DNA of 64,000 nucleotides, taken from the NCBI GenBank assembly GCA_019925095.2, contig CM034407.1, forward strand, positions 19,908,710 through 19,972,709, written 5' to 3'. Both the position numbers and the translations under genes were made by a program. The notes under the pieces are model-generated. The model was given only the letters and a program-made list of their open reading frames with translations. It was not told the DNA's origin and searched no databases. This DNA is from Dendrolimus kikuchii (taxonomy: Eukaryota > Arthropoda > Insecta > Lepidoptera > Lasiocampidae). This document shows, in pieces, positions 32,663 through 44,010 of the stretch. Every line of letters begins with the position of its first letter. The stretch's first letter is position 1.

Positions 32663-32811
32663 TACATACATACATAACTTCACCCCTTGCGGGGTAGGCA
32701 CGAACAACAGAGCGCCATTTAGACGTATTCTTACACACCTCACTTGCTTCTTTGACATTCATAACTCTTGTCATGTACGCTCGTCTGTTCTTAAGGCTCC
32801 TGACATCATCA
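32663..32811 (-). mobile_element. RTE-like LINE 3' end, right of tail-to-tail pair
   Basis: Flanked by TTTAGAGAAATCA at 32650-32662 and 32812-32824. Its left duplication overlaps the right duplication of the preceding insertion by a few bases. It has a small deletion near its 3' end (CTTCACCCCTTGCGG). Confidence 0.85.
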
Positions 32812-32824
32812 TTTAGAGAAATCA

Positions 32825-33354
32825 ATTGCTGTAATGTTTGACTCATCTATTGTAATACAATACATATCGTTGCGTTTTGAAAAATAATGTCTTTTAAAAA
32901 GGTTGAACAATTTTTTAACTAATAAGTAAGTTTGTACTCTTGATATTTTTTTTTTTAGTTTCTTTGTTTATATTTATTTACATACATTAGATAAAAAAAT
33001 TAAAACTAAAATATACCTATACTAATAATATCTATACACAGCTTAATTTACATGTATATTTTCGAAATCAATATCTTGTTTTCTAAACATTCGTAGTGAA
33101 GACTTATAAACCTATGCAGTAAGCACACCGCACCGTGTTTGAAAAAGGTATCTGCAGAGTACATACATACATATTTGAAGGCAAATAGCTCTCTTTCACT
33201 GCATTGGATTCTAATATTATAGGTATAATATTATTATTTACATACCCATTAAAGAGCTAGGTTGGTATGTAATATTGTATTGACTTTATACAACTGGTGG
33301 TCAACTAATTAAAGTTAATCTCTTCCTCTCACAATTTAGGACCTTCTACTAATC
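32825..33354. other. No recognised feature
   Basis: AT-rich, nothing identified. Confidence 0.35.
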
Positions 33355-33575
33355 TTAGACTTAATACTCCCAAAGGAGTTTTTGGCGGGAACTGAAAGGG
33401 GACGTTGTGCTGTGCAGTTTTATTCTCTAAAAACGTGTAAAATCCCTCTAAAATGAACAATAGTTGTAGGATATTGATAGTTTTTGAGTAGTAATTATGT
33501 GTTTTTGTGAGAAATGTGAACTGTATAGTCAAATGTGGCCTTTCGAGTTTTTACAAGAACTCTGAACTCAGAACT
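33355..33575 (+). mobile_element. Retroposon family B, 3'-truncated copy
   Basis: Starts GGAGTTTTTGGCGGGAACTG and follows family B to GAGTTTTTACAAGAACTC, lacking the AGGCCTTTAAGCCAG end and A-rich tail. Confidence 0.7.
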
Positions 33576-33594
33576 GAATAATTCAAGCATTGCT

Positions 33595-33838
33595 TTAATC
33601 ATTATCATTACTTTTGGGTACTAGGCTCTCACAACACACGGGCGGTATATTATCCTCATAGACAATTTTGCCTGGAAAATCCAGAGTGCATTGTTTATAT
33701 GCGCATAAAGGGCGTATTCCGTCTAGACGTGCGTAAACAGTTGTAAAATGCACTGCGGCATTATTAATACCGCACGCCCGCCGGCACAAGGCGTTGCCGC
33801 CGCCCGTACGTTGCATTTTATTGCTTGCACTAGACAGG
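33595..33838 (-). CDS. Candidate host exon, cysteine-rich, unrecognised
   Basis: A GC-richer stretch on the minus strand is open for about 80 codons to a stop at 33595. It has cysteines spaced C-x3-C, then ~22 residues, C-x4-C, then ~16 residues and a CC pair near the end (IPPVCC). That order recalls the C-terminal half of single-domain von Willebrand type C proteins (Vago-like), but the residues between do not match firmly. A weak acceptor-like CCCTGTCTAG precedes it. I cannot find an upstream exon or a signal peptide. It could also be chance or a decayed element. Confidence 0.2.
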
Positions 33839-34042
33839 GTATTATGGGTTTTATTCTCATGGGTGTGTTAAAACATTTTCATAATACTAATGCAATTTTA
33901 AGGATTAGGTTAGTAATAGTAAAATTGGCTTTGTGTTTTTGGCACGGTCTCATTTTAGACAAGCAAACTATGTGCCCACTACGGTTGTTCAATCCAAACT
34001 GGCGAGTTTCATAGATCAGTAATACATATCAATAATAGTCTA

Positions 34043-34355
34043 TCCGTGCAGGAACGGAGAAAGAATACAATTTCCTGTGGCCGGGCGGCCTGTCGTAAGA
34101 AGCGACTAAACAACCCATAGGCAGGTGGTAGGGCATTTGCCCGACTGGATGGCTACCACCCCTGGTCTAAAGCATGTCGCCATAAAAACCTTGAGTTGTG
34201 TTCCGGCATTAATGACCAGGTTCCAGTGACCCTTAAGAGAGCAACAGCGCATTTGTACCACCTTCGGTGTTGTAAATGTCTATAGGCGATGGTAACCGCT
34301 TTCTATAAAGTGGACCGTCTGCCTGTTTGCTGCACTCCTGCAATAAAAATAAAAA
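34043..34355 (+). mobile_element. Family A retroposon, full length
   Basis: From TCCGTGCAGGAACGGAG to CTCCTGCAATAAAAATAAA. Confidence 0.8.
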
Positions 34356-35244
34356 AATAATAATATTCAAAAATATTCCGTCATCACCAGGGCTTGATAA
34401 TTATGTGCACATTAGAGAAGAATTAACGAATATGCGGTACAAACTTATGTCATTGGAAATACTAGAGACAGTGCGTGCCTTAATCAATAATGTACCAACC
34501 AGGTCTTACTGTATTTTAGGGATTTTTTTTCTGTAGGTAATCAGAAGTTCCAAAACATTATCCCGTCCCTCTAAATAAAAATAGAGAAGGGCTAGTCCAA
34601 TGACGGGATGTTTATAGATCTTAGAATCATCTAAGAGGAAATGACTAGGAATGCAAAAGTGACTGCGGTTTAGACAAGCAAATATCATGTTTTTGATCAG
34701 TGAAAAAAGAATATAACAAAGCCAAAGTTTAGACTTCAAAATATCGCCCATTAGAGGCAAAAGCAAGAAAATTAGGTCACTTTACGCAAGTGTAATATCA
34801 AAAGGGCTCGTTGGTAAACAAAACATAAAACATGTTTACATCTAACGTCGAACACAAAAGAAAGCAAGTGCATCGCACATGGCGATATAGAAATTGATAA
34901 ACAATCTTTAAATAGACGCAGACATATAAGGCGATTTTATAAGACGCCCATGCGTGCTAGACCAGCAAACATCAGTCAACGCGTCAAATGCATTACGAAT
35001 GAGATCAAAGATGGATAGTTCTTTGGAAATATGCTTTCCTAGTACGGTCTGTGAATTTGACTCGCGTTTATAGCCCAAATATGTGGTGAAGTTACGCAGT
35101 TAAAAGATGAAAGAATTTCACCGTATCCGTATCATCATCATTTTAGTTTATTTTCAGACTTAATGTGCCACTTTAAAAACATCAGCGAACATTTTAAGTT
35201 ATGATTATTAATAAAAAATCATTTTGGAACATCAAGGTTACCTT
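34356..35244. other. No recognised feature
   Basis: AT-rich; an 86-codon minus-strand frame (34506-34766) has no recognisable motif. Confidence 0.35.
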
Positions 35245-35600
35245 AACAGACAGATAAACACTTTATTGCACACCAAAATAAACATACATACATACATAAC
35301 TTCACGCCAGTTCCCTTGCGGGGTAGGCACGAACAACAGAGTGCCATTTAGGCTTATTCTTACACACCTCACTTGCCTCTTTGACATTCATAACTCTTGT
35401 CATGCAAGCTCGTCTGTTCTTAAGGCTCCTGACATCACCTTCTGCTAGTACACGATCAATTTGATCATGGAAGGTGTGTCGTGGCCTTCCACGACTTCTG
35501 CATCCATCCAAAATAAACAATTTCCAAAAAATCCATATTTACAATAGTTTCCATATAATACAATAATAATATGGTTTAAAGCGATGAATGAATTCTGCGA
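35245..35600 (-). mobile_element. CR1/Jockey-like LINE 3' UTR with nested LINE
   Basis: The CTTTATTGCACACCAAAATA start of the CR1-like 3' UTR is interrupted by an RTE-like copy and resumes at AAAATAAACAATTTCC, giving order and sequence like 30201-30300. Confidence 0.65.
35285..35507 (-). mobile_element. RTE-like LINE 3' end nested in another LINE
   Basis: Flanked by CCAAAATAAACA at 35273-35284 and 35508-35519. Intact last ~70 codons and tail. Confidence 0.85.
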
Positions 35601-35689
35601 AGCTGTTGTGACGGTTGACCTATATGCTATAAATTGGAAGGAAAAGACATTTTAAACAGACCCCAAATATTAAAAAGCGAAAGAATAAA

Positions 35690-35975
35690 ACTACGTTTTA
35701 ACGGTTTTAAGCGCGGTAATTTTATTTGATTTTGGTTTTTCCCACGTTTCGGCCACTTTTCAGTGGCCGTGATCACGGAAGACAAAGATGTCAAGTGTCA
35801 ACGAGTATTGTTAAAGTTTTATTTAGCCTACCGCCAACTTATAAATTTTAATTTTGTTTATGATTATTATTTACTCTATGGGAGCCTAATCTAATTTACT
35901 ACCGCTTCGCAACATGTTATGGCTTGAAGAGAAGAAGCGGCGCAAGAAACTTTTCAGCAAACATGCCTAGCTCTA
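35690..35975 (+). repeat. LINE-derived or interspersed repeat segments
   Basis: The first part has a self-complementary CGGCCACTTTTCAGTGGCCG within CCCACGTTTC-GTGATCACGG, familiar from insect LINE-adjacent repeats. The second part (35820-35975, CCGCTTCGCAACATGTTATG and GAGAAGAAGCGGCGCAAG) matches 4384-4512 on the opposite strand. Confidence 0.5.
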
Positions 35976-36117
35976 ATAATTTTATATAATATTAAAATGG
36001 GTGGAAGGAAAAATAAAAGTAATTATCAGTCAAGTGGGTTTGTGTTCCGTTGTACGCAGAAAAAGAAAGAAAAACGAAAAGAAGTTACAAATAAGTCATA
36101 CTCGTATTTGAAAAACA

Positions 36118-36165
36118 AAAAAAGACGCTTTTATAATCGCTTAATCGAACTAAAAAGTAAAAAAA
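36118..36165 (-). repeat. Inverted relative of the tandem unit at 37378-37495
   Basis: Reverse complement of GTAGTTCGATTAAGCGATTA and flanking AAGCGTCTTTTTTAGTT. Confidence 0.6.
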
Positions 36166-36178
36166 AACCTTCAACGGA

Positions 36179-36312
36179 CGAGTGGAAAAACTAATCGCAA
36201 CAAAGTTATAACTTGAGGTTTTACGGGCAGGTTTTCAAATTGGACAAATACATTAACAATCTGCCCGTAAAACTTCAAGTTAAAACTTTGTTGCGATTCG
36301 TTTTTCACAGCG
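36179..36312. repeat. Hairpin with ~50-base arms
   Basis: Arms contain TTTTACGGGCAG / CTGCCCGTAAAA and CGCAACAAAGTT / AACTTTGTTGCG, with a ~25-base loop. A compact foldback element or decayed terminal inverted repeats. Confidence 0.75.
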
Positions 36313-36372
36313 CACATTTGAGTTTTCGCAGGTTTATTGCAAATTATGATTTGGTTAGGTTAGGTACATTTT

Positions 36373-36713
36373 GAGTTGGTCTGAAAGAGAGTGTCGGGGT
36401 GAAGGTAAGGAAAGGAATGCTCCGGTGGTTCGGGCATGTGGAAAGAATGCATGATGAAAGAATGACTAAACAGATATACAATGCAAAAGTGGATGGATGC
36501 AGAAGTCGTGGAAGGCCACGACACACCTTCCATGATCAAATTGATCGTGTACTAGCAGAAGGTGATGTCAGGAGCCTTAAGAACAGACGAGCTTGCATGA
36601 CAAGAGTTATGAATGTCAAAGAGGCAAGTGAGGTGTGTAAGAATAAGCCTGTTGTTCGTGCCTACCCCGCAAGGGAACTGGCGTGAAGTTATGTGTGTAT
36701 GTATGTATGTATG
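36373..36713 (+). mobile_element. RTE-like LINE C-terminal fragment
   Basis: Begins GAGTTGGTCTGAAAGAGAG and ends with the tail. A 12-base duplication with one difference (TAGGTACATTTT at 36361-36372, TAGGTATATTTT at 36714-36725) flanks it. An internal deletion removes 12 bases between KNKP and VVRAY, in frame. Confidence 0.85.
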
Positions 36714-36994
36714 TAGGTATATTTTAATTAATGCATTTTTTATTTAAACATATTGTATTTTACCAAACAAAAAAATTTAAATCGATCCGGAACCAAAAAA
36801 AACATCGATAGTCTACTCTAACATTATGCCGCTTCTCACCACGTCTAGTCTAAATTTATACCGCTATTCCACGCGGCCGTAACGCTTTTTCGTGACAGAA
36901 AAATCTCAAGACCCCGTCTATATAGACGTTTCACTTCAACAATTCTTAGTATCCATATATTAATACGTGAAGCAAAAGCTTTGTACCCCTTTTT

Positions 36995-37236
36995 ACGCAA
37001 ATTGCGCGGACGGAGGACTATGAAATTTCGTACACTTATAGTTTATATAGAATGCTAATATTTTTTTAAAGTTATGCATAAAAAATACATTAAATCAATA
37101 AAAAAACATTACGCACACTACCGTGTATTTGACACACACACGCATATAGCCTTAGCGAAATCAGTGATTGTAAAAGTATAGTATTTGACATTAATTATTA
37201 TGGTCGAATTTCGACCATGGGCGACCACTAGTAAGA
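36995..37236 (-). repeat. Second copy of the GGTCGAAATTCGACC repeat
   Basis: Reverse complement of 1905-2142, with the same ends and the palindrome intact as ATGGTCGAAATTCGACCAT. Confidence 0.65.
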
Positions 37237-37377
37237 ATAAAATGATTAACGTGAAAATTAATCTCATTGCGGTAAAAGCGTGGGGTGCTTTATTGTAACA
37301 ATTGATATCGCGTACCCCACGCTGTGGTAAGCCACAATGACATTAATTCATTGTATTCTTATACTCGGGATTACTTT

Positions 37378-37495
37378 TTTACTTTGTAGTTCGATTAAGC
37401 GATTATAAAAGCGTCTTTTTTAGTTCTTTTTTAAAGTATAATTTATGTTTTACTTTGTAGTTCGATTAACTATAAAAGCGTGTTTTTTTTAGTTT
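37378..37495 (+). repeat. Imperfect tandem duplication
   Basis: The unit TTTACTTTGTAGTTCGATTA followed by TATAAAAGCGT and a T-run occurs twice (~37375 and ~37448); the second lacks AAGCGAT. An inverted relative is at 36118-36165. Confidence 0.65.
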
Positions 37496-38464
37496 TTGTA
37501 AATTATAAAACCTAACTATAATTTATTCAAAAACAACAAAAACTATTAAATGATAGTATTGTCATCGGTCCTTCACAAGTGTGCAAAATTTCGAATTAAT
37601 CTGCCCTTTTAAAGAGAGTAAAAATTGAGTTCAAAGATTCCGTTACATACAAGTGAAATTAATATAAAGCGTGTAAAAATCAAAACAATCGTCATGATGT
37701 TTGAGATGGTAACAAAACAGCCATTCTCCTATATCTACGCAGAAAATCCGATTTGTGCAGATGTTTGTACGCTCTTGATATGAAAAATTATAATCGCCAA
37801 GACAATGTTCTAGACTGTATTGTAATGGCTGCTTTCATACGTGGTCCTAACGAAGGCTGAAAACAAGTTTTCAGCTGTGCAAAGTGAATGACTCAAGTGA
37901 AGCTAGTGCGTTGTTCTATTGTAATCACATAACAGCAGGTATTCGAGAAATAAAGCGGTATTGTTGATTTTAGTGATTAATGACGCCCTTGGTGTCATCG
38001 ACAGAAAAAATATAAGCAGCTGGTATATCGTATGACTATAATATTTTATTAGGAGAACATAAAATGCAAAAGCAAACTTGACAATGACAATTAAAATTTA
38101 TTTTCAACGCACTTGCTCATAAAGTGGCTCTATGGTCACCGCAATTAGGCACAGAATGACACCCATAATCAAACTGTGACTAAAAAACATTATAACTCAC
38201 TAGTGAGTTATAGATTTTTTTTTTAATTTTATTGGTTGAGTTGCTTTGTTCTTAAAAAAGTTTTTATTAAAAAAAAAAGATCGTGTTCTATAGAACAAAT
38301 AAATTAATGTTCCTATTGCTTGCTCATTTCATGCAACTTCTTATTTAAATAGATAATTTTAACTCGTACGTGTTTAATAAATAAAACTTTCAGTCATATA
38401 TAACTTTTTTTATCTACTAAATAAAATGAGTTTTTGTTGTTATTTTGTTCACAAGTGTGTTGAA
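37496..38464. other. No recognised feature
   Basis: AT-rich, short frames only; CTCACTAGTGAG near 38200 is a small palindrome. Confidence 0.35.
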
Positions 38465-38582
38465 AAACGTATGATACACGTGTGTATTGATGATTACCGT
38501 CCTCGGCTCTCTTAAGACCCTCGCCTACGGCTCGAGTCTCAATGGCGCCTCGGCGGTAATCACCAATGTTACACACTAGTAC
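38465..38582. repeat. Inverted-repeat element with GC-rich centre
   Basis: Arms related to GTGTGTATTGATGATTACCG and its complement flank a GC-rich centre containing CCTCGCCTACGGCTCGAGTC. A 63-codon minus-strand frame through it (RRGAIETRAVGEGLKRAEDG) is familiar as a recurrent insect genomic repeat, not a gene. Confidence 0.55.
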
Positions 38583-39034
38583 CATAATGTACTATTATAT
38601 ATTCTATTTATAAATAATTTCTTTTCCAATTCGAATTCTAGCAGAGAACCTTAAAACACTTACAAAATATTGCAGATAATGTTCATAATTTTATAATAGG
38701 AGAACAAACAGTCAAAACAACTGATATACTTTTTATCATCTTCCAAAACGTCACAGACTACTAGATTTGGTAGGAGTCTACATACTTAAGACATCGTAAG
38801 TATGTTCAAGTAAAGGAATATATAAATGGCGCAAGCGTTGTTGATTAAGCAGGACATAAAATCATTTCTATCATGATATTTTAAAAATAAGATGTTATTT
38901 CAATGTGTGTTCTTTTATATATAAACATTGAAAAATTTATGTAATATGTGTCTGCACCCCTATTGAAATTATCTCTGTATGAAACCTTGTTATCCGCTTG
39001 GACAATGGTTTCTATACCGTCTACTACGTTTATA

Positions 39035-39040
<6 letters not shown>
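38583..39040. other. No recognised feature
   Basis: AT-rich, nothing identified. Confidence 0.35.

Positions 39041-39079
<39 letters not shown>
39041..39079. repeat. (AT)n microsatellite
   Basis: Uninterrupted AT dinucleotides next to a LINE 3' end. Confidence 0.95.
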
Positions 39080-39080
<1 letters not shown>

Positions 39081-39945
39081 GAATGAATATGCTTTATTGT
39101 GTTTTAAAGATACAGTTAACAGAAATAAAATTTTACAATACCATATGCGGTCTTATTTAGCGATTTCTTCCAGACAACCTTTGGATGGACAAGAAATTTG
39201 ATAAGAACAGAGGTATGTTGCATTATTTTCACTACCGAAGCAGTATCTTATAAATATATACATACATTATATAATATAAATACATTAATAAAAATAATAC
39301 TTATATTAAATTATAATATTATAATATAGTAATGCGATATATGTAAATAAAGTATTATAAAATACACTGAAATAAATATAAACTAGAAAAATATGACAAT
39401 AACTGTTGTATCCTTAATTTGAGCTATAATAAGCCTTCACAAGTCTATTGAAAATAGGCAGTGATTTGGCTAGCTTTATATTAACTGGCAGCGCGTTCCA
39501 AAGACGAACTGCTTGGATTGTAAAGGATTTCCCATAAGAGCTAGTTGTATGCAGAGGAGTTCTAAGTAACAAATTTTCCGAGGATCTGAGAGACTTTAAG
39601 TTACCGGAATAAATGTAATGAAATTGTTCCTTGAGGTATGCAGGAGCCTGAAGGTTAAATAACGTATTATACAAAAGAGACAGTATATGAGCCGGCGAAG
39701 ACGTATTGGAAGCCACTTGAGTTTGGCGCGGAATTCTGAAACGTGATCATATTTACGCAAACCAAATATGAATCGTATGCAAAAGTTTTGAAGTCGCTCA
39801 AGTTTATATAGTTGGCTTTCAGTAAGATCAGGATAGCTGACATCGGCGTAATCTAGAATTGGTTGGAGGCGAATTTTGGTCGCATGGGGAAGGAAATTAC
39901 GCAGTCTTCGAAGTGCAGCTGCAGATGCAAACATCTTCCTACTAA
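39080..39945 (-). mobile_element. CR1/Jockey-like LINE, C-terminal remnant
   Basis: In minus orientation two overlapping frames (39596-39934, 39414-39716) carry the C-terminal region LRRLRNFLPHATKIRLQPIL, FCIRFIFGLRKYDHVSEFR, LKWLPIRLRR and FTIQAVRLWNALPVNIK, typical of CR1/Jockey reverse transcriptases, followed by a 3' UTR. One frameshift near 39650 separates the frames. Confidence 0.75.
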
Positions 39946-39949
39946 CTTC

Positions 39950-40214
39950 CTGATTATATATGACTACCTATGTATATATGTATGTATTTGTATATTTATT
40001 TCTTAAATTAGTTTGAGTATTCTTTATCTATTGCTTTTTTCCTGCACCACCTATATCGCCTGATTCAAATCTCTTTCATTTAGGTTGCCTGGAAGAGATC
40101 GCTTAGAGCGATAAGGCCGCCTATTGTATTGCCTATAAAATATTGTAAATATGGCCTGTTTTTGTAATTGTATATTTTGGTGTGCAATAAAGTGTTATTT
40201 CTCTCTCTCTCTAT
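39950..40214 (+). mobile_element. CR1-like LINE 3' UTR in opposite orientation
   Basis: Contains the complement of the 30201-30420 UTR (CTTTTTTCCTGCACCACC, GATCGCTTAGAGCGATAAGG), the signal GCAATAAAGTG and a (CT)n tail. It starts where the minus-strand copy stops. Confidence 0.7.
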
Positions 40215-40560
40215 TATTATTTTTACCCCAAGATAAACCAATTTTCGTCTATCTATGGATAAGAAGAGGATATGTCCATTTCTTGTCCATCGATCACGTA
40301 ACCACTTATCAGTTGTACCAGGATTGCATAAACGCCTTGGATAGTTCAATTTAAATTACAAGAAGGCCGGACGCAGCTAATCCAGTCATTGACGCTTAAA
40401 CGCAGGAAAAGCTTACAGCTAATAAAGCAAGGACATGCAATGTTGCCATTTGCAACAGTTTACGTATATTTACAGGATTATGTTAGTATTCTTTTAATAA
40501 ATGAGAGAAAACCGATTCTGCTTAATAAAATCGCATTCAAGGTGCGATAATGATCTATTA
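40215..40560. other. No recognised feature
   Basis: Nothing identified. Confidence 0.35.
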
Positions 40561-40571
40561 ACCTTAAATAA

Positions 40572-40681
40572 CATACATACATACATAACTTCACTCCAGT
40601 TCCCTTGCGGGGTAGGCACGAACAACAGAGCGCCATTTAGGCCCATTCTTACACACCTCACTTGCTTCTTTGACATTCATG
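40572..40681 (-). mobile_element. RTE-like LINE 3' end, short copy
   Basis: Flanked by ACCTTAAATAA at 40561-40571 and 40682-40692; the last ~30 codons plus tail. Confidence 0.85.
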
Positions 40682-40844
40682 ACCTTAAATAAATTTGTGA
40701 TTTTACTCTTAGAAAAAGAATGTGTTAGTTAGACAGACAAGAAAGACAAAATAAACTGTCTAATAGTCAAAAGGCTCAAGGTCACGTTCGCAGCAACATA
40801 ATTATGTCAATGTCTGAATTAGTAGTCGCTACTAATATTAAATA

Positions 40845-41097
40845 CTAGCTGTTGCCCGCGAGTTCGTCCGCGTGGAATTTAAGTTTATTTCATTTACCTT
40901 CCGGTGTGGCGACGGCGGCGAGGTGCGCGTGGGCATCTCATTTTTTTCTCTAAAATAAAAGTATCCTAAGTTATTCCTTATAACATCAGCTATGTGCCAA
41001 TGAAAGTCCGTGCAAAATCGGTCCAGCTGTTTCAGAAATTAGCCGGAACAAACAGACAGATAAAAAATGCATAAATTGATTTTTTGATATAAATACC
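40845..41097 (-). mobile_element. Helitron-like element, different subfamily
   Basis: Plus strand begins A|CTAGCTGTTGCCCGCGAG (CTAG end and GC hairpin of the minus-strand 3' end). The interior with AAATCGGTCCAGCTGTTTCA is typical of this class of arthropod repeats. The TC end is uncertain. Confidence 0.55.
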
Positions 41098-41214
41098 GTA
41101 TATCGTATATGTTTAGTAAAAAGCTGTTATTTTTACATTAAAAACAGTTATTTCAATTTTATTTATCTGTATAATTTGTTTTTTGTATGATTTTATTTAA
41201 ATTTATTTTCTTAA

Positions 41215-41430
41215 TTTAATATTACACAAGTAGAAATATTTTAACAAAATTAGGTCATTTTGGTCTTACAATCAAATCAGCGTTGTTTCGGATATAATTC
41301 CAGCACAGCAATATGCTGAGTGCAAACCTTGTTTGCTGAAAATGCGGCGTACAAATTCTCAAAATATGCTCTGTGTATAAGGATGGTATTTACGTCGTTA
41401 TTTCTTCAAATAAAGTCTTTCTTTCTTTCT
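41215..41430 (+). repeat. LINE 3' end-type repeat with (CTTT)n tail
   Basis: Matches 9020-9235 and ends AAATAAAGTCTTTCTTTCTT, a polyadenylation signal followed by a short tandem tail. Confidence 0.55.
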
Positions 41431-42497
41431 TCTTCCTTGTATAGATGAAAATTCCGTTGTATAGAAATTTTGTTCCTTTCCATTTCACTTTCTTCGCAAT
41501 TAAGTGACTGTCATAAAATTTACTATATATTTATTTTACATACGCGCGCGATACTTTTCATCCCAAGACATGGGCCTATTGGTCTTGGGATACAGAATCG
41601 ATATTTACGACCACAAATCCGCTAGCAAAGTTCTAGTTATATTATTAATTCTTGATATTATTTGTTGACAATATCGTTTTGTTTCGCGTTTAATTATTTT
41701 GCAGAAAGTGGCAACACAGAATTAACGCGTAGGCATGCAAGTGGGGACAAGCAGTCTGAGAGGTGTGAACAACAGGGCACGACAGCTGCATTTGTCGAGG
41801 GCCCTTCTTTCGCACTAGACGAGTGGGCTTTGTGATGAATGGCAATCAGGCATGTGCATGCATGTGTTTAACAAGTGCGGATTATTAATATAGCACACTA
41901 AACACATTCCGTCTAATATTTTCCTATTAAAAGCTTATTGATCAATTAGCGCTAGTGTGCTTTTTGCATACAAATAACGGAGACAAAAGACACCAAACAA
42001 GAAACAAACTATTGGCAGATCATAGAAATATTTTGTTCTGAGAGATCGACCTCGCTAACACGTCGACGTGTGGCCAACTAGCAGAACTATTTAGAACAGG
42101 GGAAGTACCTTTCGTACAGTACCGGGACCTTGTAGAGACCGTGTAGACCTTACAGGGCGAGATTCTGATAGAGGCGTTCTTAAATACACCACTAAACTTG
42201 AACCGTCCTCCAATGTGCCCGCACTTGTGGTGGGAAGAATATGAGTTTTAGAACGTACTTACACCCATGTTTATCCGCGCATCTAGGTCGGAGTTACACG
42301 CGGGAGACAAAGTATCTCACTTCACCAACAAAGGTTTAGTTCTAGCGCACCCCCAGATGCAGGTGGACCCCTGTGGCGGAATCACGGGAGGAGATTTGTG
42401 AGTCGCATGCGCATCTCTCTAGCATAACAATTACGCCAACAATGTAGTAGAAACTCAAGTCTAATGGGACACTTCTTATCATCTTGTTAAACACCGA
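41431..42497. other. No recognised gene
   Basis: Contains a perfect small hairpin ATCCCAAGAC/GTCTTGGGAT at about 41561-41592 and a moderately GC-rich block 42060-42430 with no identifiable frame. Confidence 0.35.
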
Positions 42498-42575
42498 AGC
42501 CTCCTAGATTTTGTACGAGAATAGCAAGGTATGACGTCATATATTAAACGAATCAAATATTGTTTAAACATATTT
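42498..42575 (-). repeat. TGACGTCA repeat, minus-strand copy
   Basis: Reverse complement shares TTTAAACAATA, TGACGTCA and CTCGTACAAAATCTAG with 60690-60800. Confidence 0.5.
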
Positions 42576-42769
42576 TTATCGTGATATAATGGTCCTTAGC
42601 GACGTTCTTATGTGATACGATAATAATTTGAGAAGTAAGTAGAGTAACATGTATCATGTACCGAATTCTACTGGTTATAATGTAACCAAGATTACTAGGC
42701 AATCATAAAAGTAAAGGTCTTCTCCCAAGAGATTCATCAACATCTCTTTTCTTCGTCCTGAACACTTTT

Positions 42770-43090
42770 TAATACATACAGATAACATTTATTGGGTTAT
42801 AAAGTATACAGTTTATAACTACTTTTGGGTTAGATAGCTAGCTCATTTAGCAAGGACACAGACTGTACATAATTATAAGTTTTTTTTTATTATGAAAAGC
42901 TGTTACTGTCACCTATGGACGTTTGCAACGATAGAGATGTCACCAATACACTGCTAATCTTGAAGACATTTTATGAACTTGTTGTGAGAAAACTTCAGCT
43001 GGGAGCTCATTCCAAATCTTCACGGTATGCAAGTGAAACTCCATATATTTTACGATAGTATAAGACTTAAATATTCTATTTTTATCAAAG
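42770..43090 (-). mobile_element. CR1-like LINE 3' end, decayed
   Basis: Minus strand reads FHLHTVKIWNELPAEVFSQQ, the conserved 'WNELP' tail of CR1/Jockey proteins, followed by a UTR containing CACCTATGGACGTTTGCAAC. That UTR block is similar to part of family A, which hints that family A derives from a CR1-like 3' UTR. Confidence 0.55.
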
Positions 43091-43764
43091 TTTAAGTCAA
43101 TTAAGATTTCAACAGTATAATATTAATTCCATTAATAGCAGACAGCTCTGTGTACGTTAGGCTTACCGAATGGTTACTTTAAGGATTAGACGGGATTCTC
43201 GGTAAGGCGACGAGGAATTCATAGTTCATTTATTAATATCCTACGAAAGCTAATCTCCTGGTATTTTTGGACAACGTCAAGTAACAGGTGGGGTAGGTTA
43301 GGGTGCTTTACGGCGTTAAGTGATTGGTCTGGCAAAGCGTTGAGTTACTTATATGTCGTAACTTACTTTATTGCTGCAAAGCGAAATATGCGTCTAATTA
43401 TAAAAGTCAATTTGACAAAATAACCAATTATTAATTATTTATTCTAGATATAAGTCAGCAGGTATGTATTTGCAGAATTTAATATATAGAATACGTGATG
43501 GTTGTTTGTAACTAAACAAAATTGATTGAATATACGAGATAATATTTATATAATAAATACACTTCATTAAATATAAATCTATACTAATAAATAAAATTGA
43601 AGTGTTAAATATTAAGTAAAAATTACTATTATTTTATACGCCTAAAGATAAATAACCTTTCTTAGAATTTTCATCTGTTAGTTAAAAGTATATTATAAAT
43701 TAGTTAAAAGTAGATAACAAATTAAAGTAAATAATTTTTAAAATATAAAACTATTATATATATA
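43091..43764. other. No recognised feature
   Basis: AT-rich, nothing identified. Confidence 0.35.
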
Positions 43765-44010
43765 GACAAACAGGAGACCGGAAGGCTGGAGCTTACCTCG
43801 CTCAAAGGATTAGCCGCTGTATCCAGCGAGGTAATGCTGCCAGCCTTCTAGGTACAATACCCAGCGACAGTGGTCTGGTGGGGCTGGACGGGCTTTAATA
43901 TAGATTTTATTTTAATTTAAGTTTTTTTACTGTTGTATATATTTTTTTAAGTTAGGTTTATTTATAGGATATTTTAGTTTTTGTTAATAGATGTTAGTTT
44001 ATTTATAGTA
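43765..44010 (+). mobile_element. LINE C-terminal fragment and 3' UTR, second copy
   Basis: Open frame GDRKAGAYLAQRISRCIQRG NAASLLGTIPSDSGLVG then stop, followed by the same T-rich UTR as 28720-28830. Confidence 0.7.

Noticed and set aside
41561..41592. Small perfect hairpin as a microRNA precursor
   Set aside because: The stem is only ten base pairs, too short for a typical precursor.
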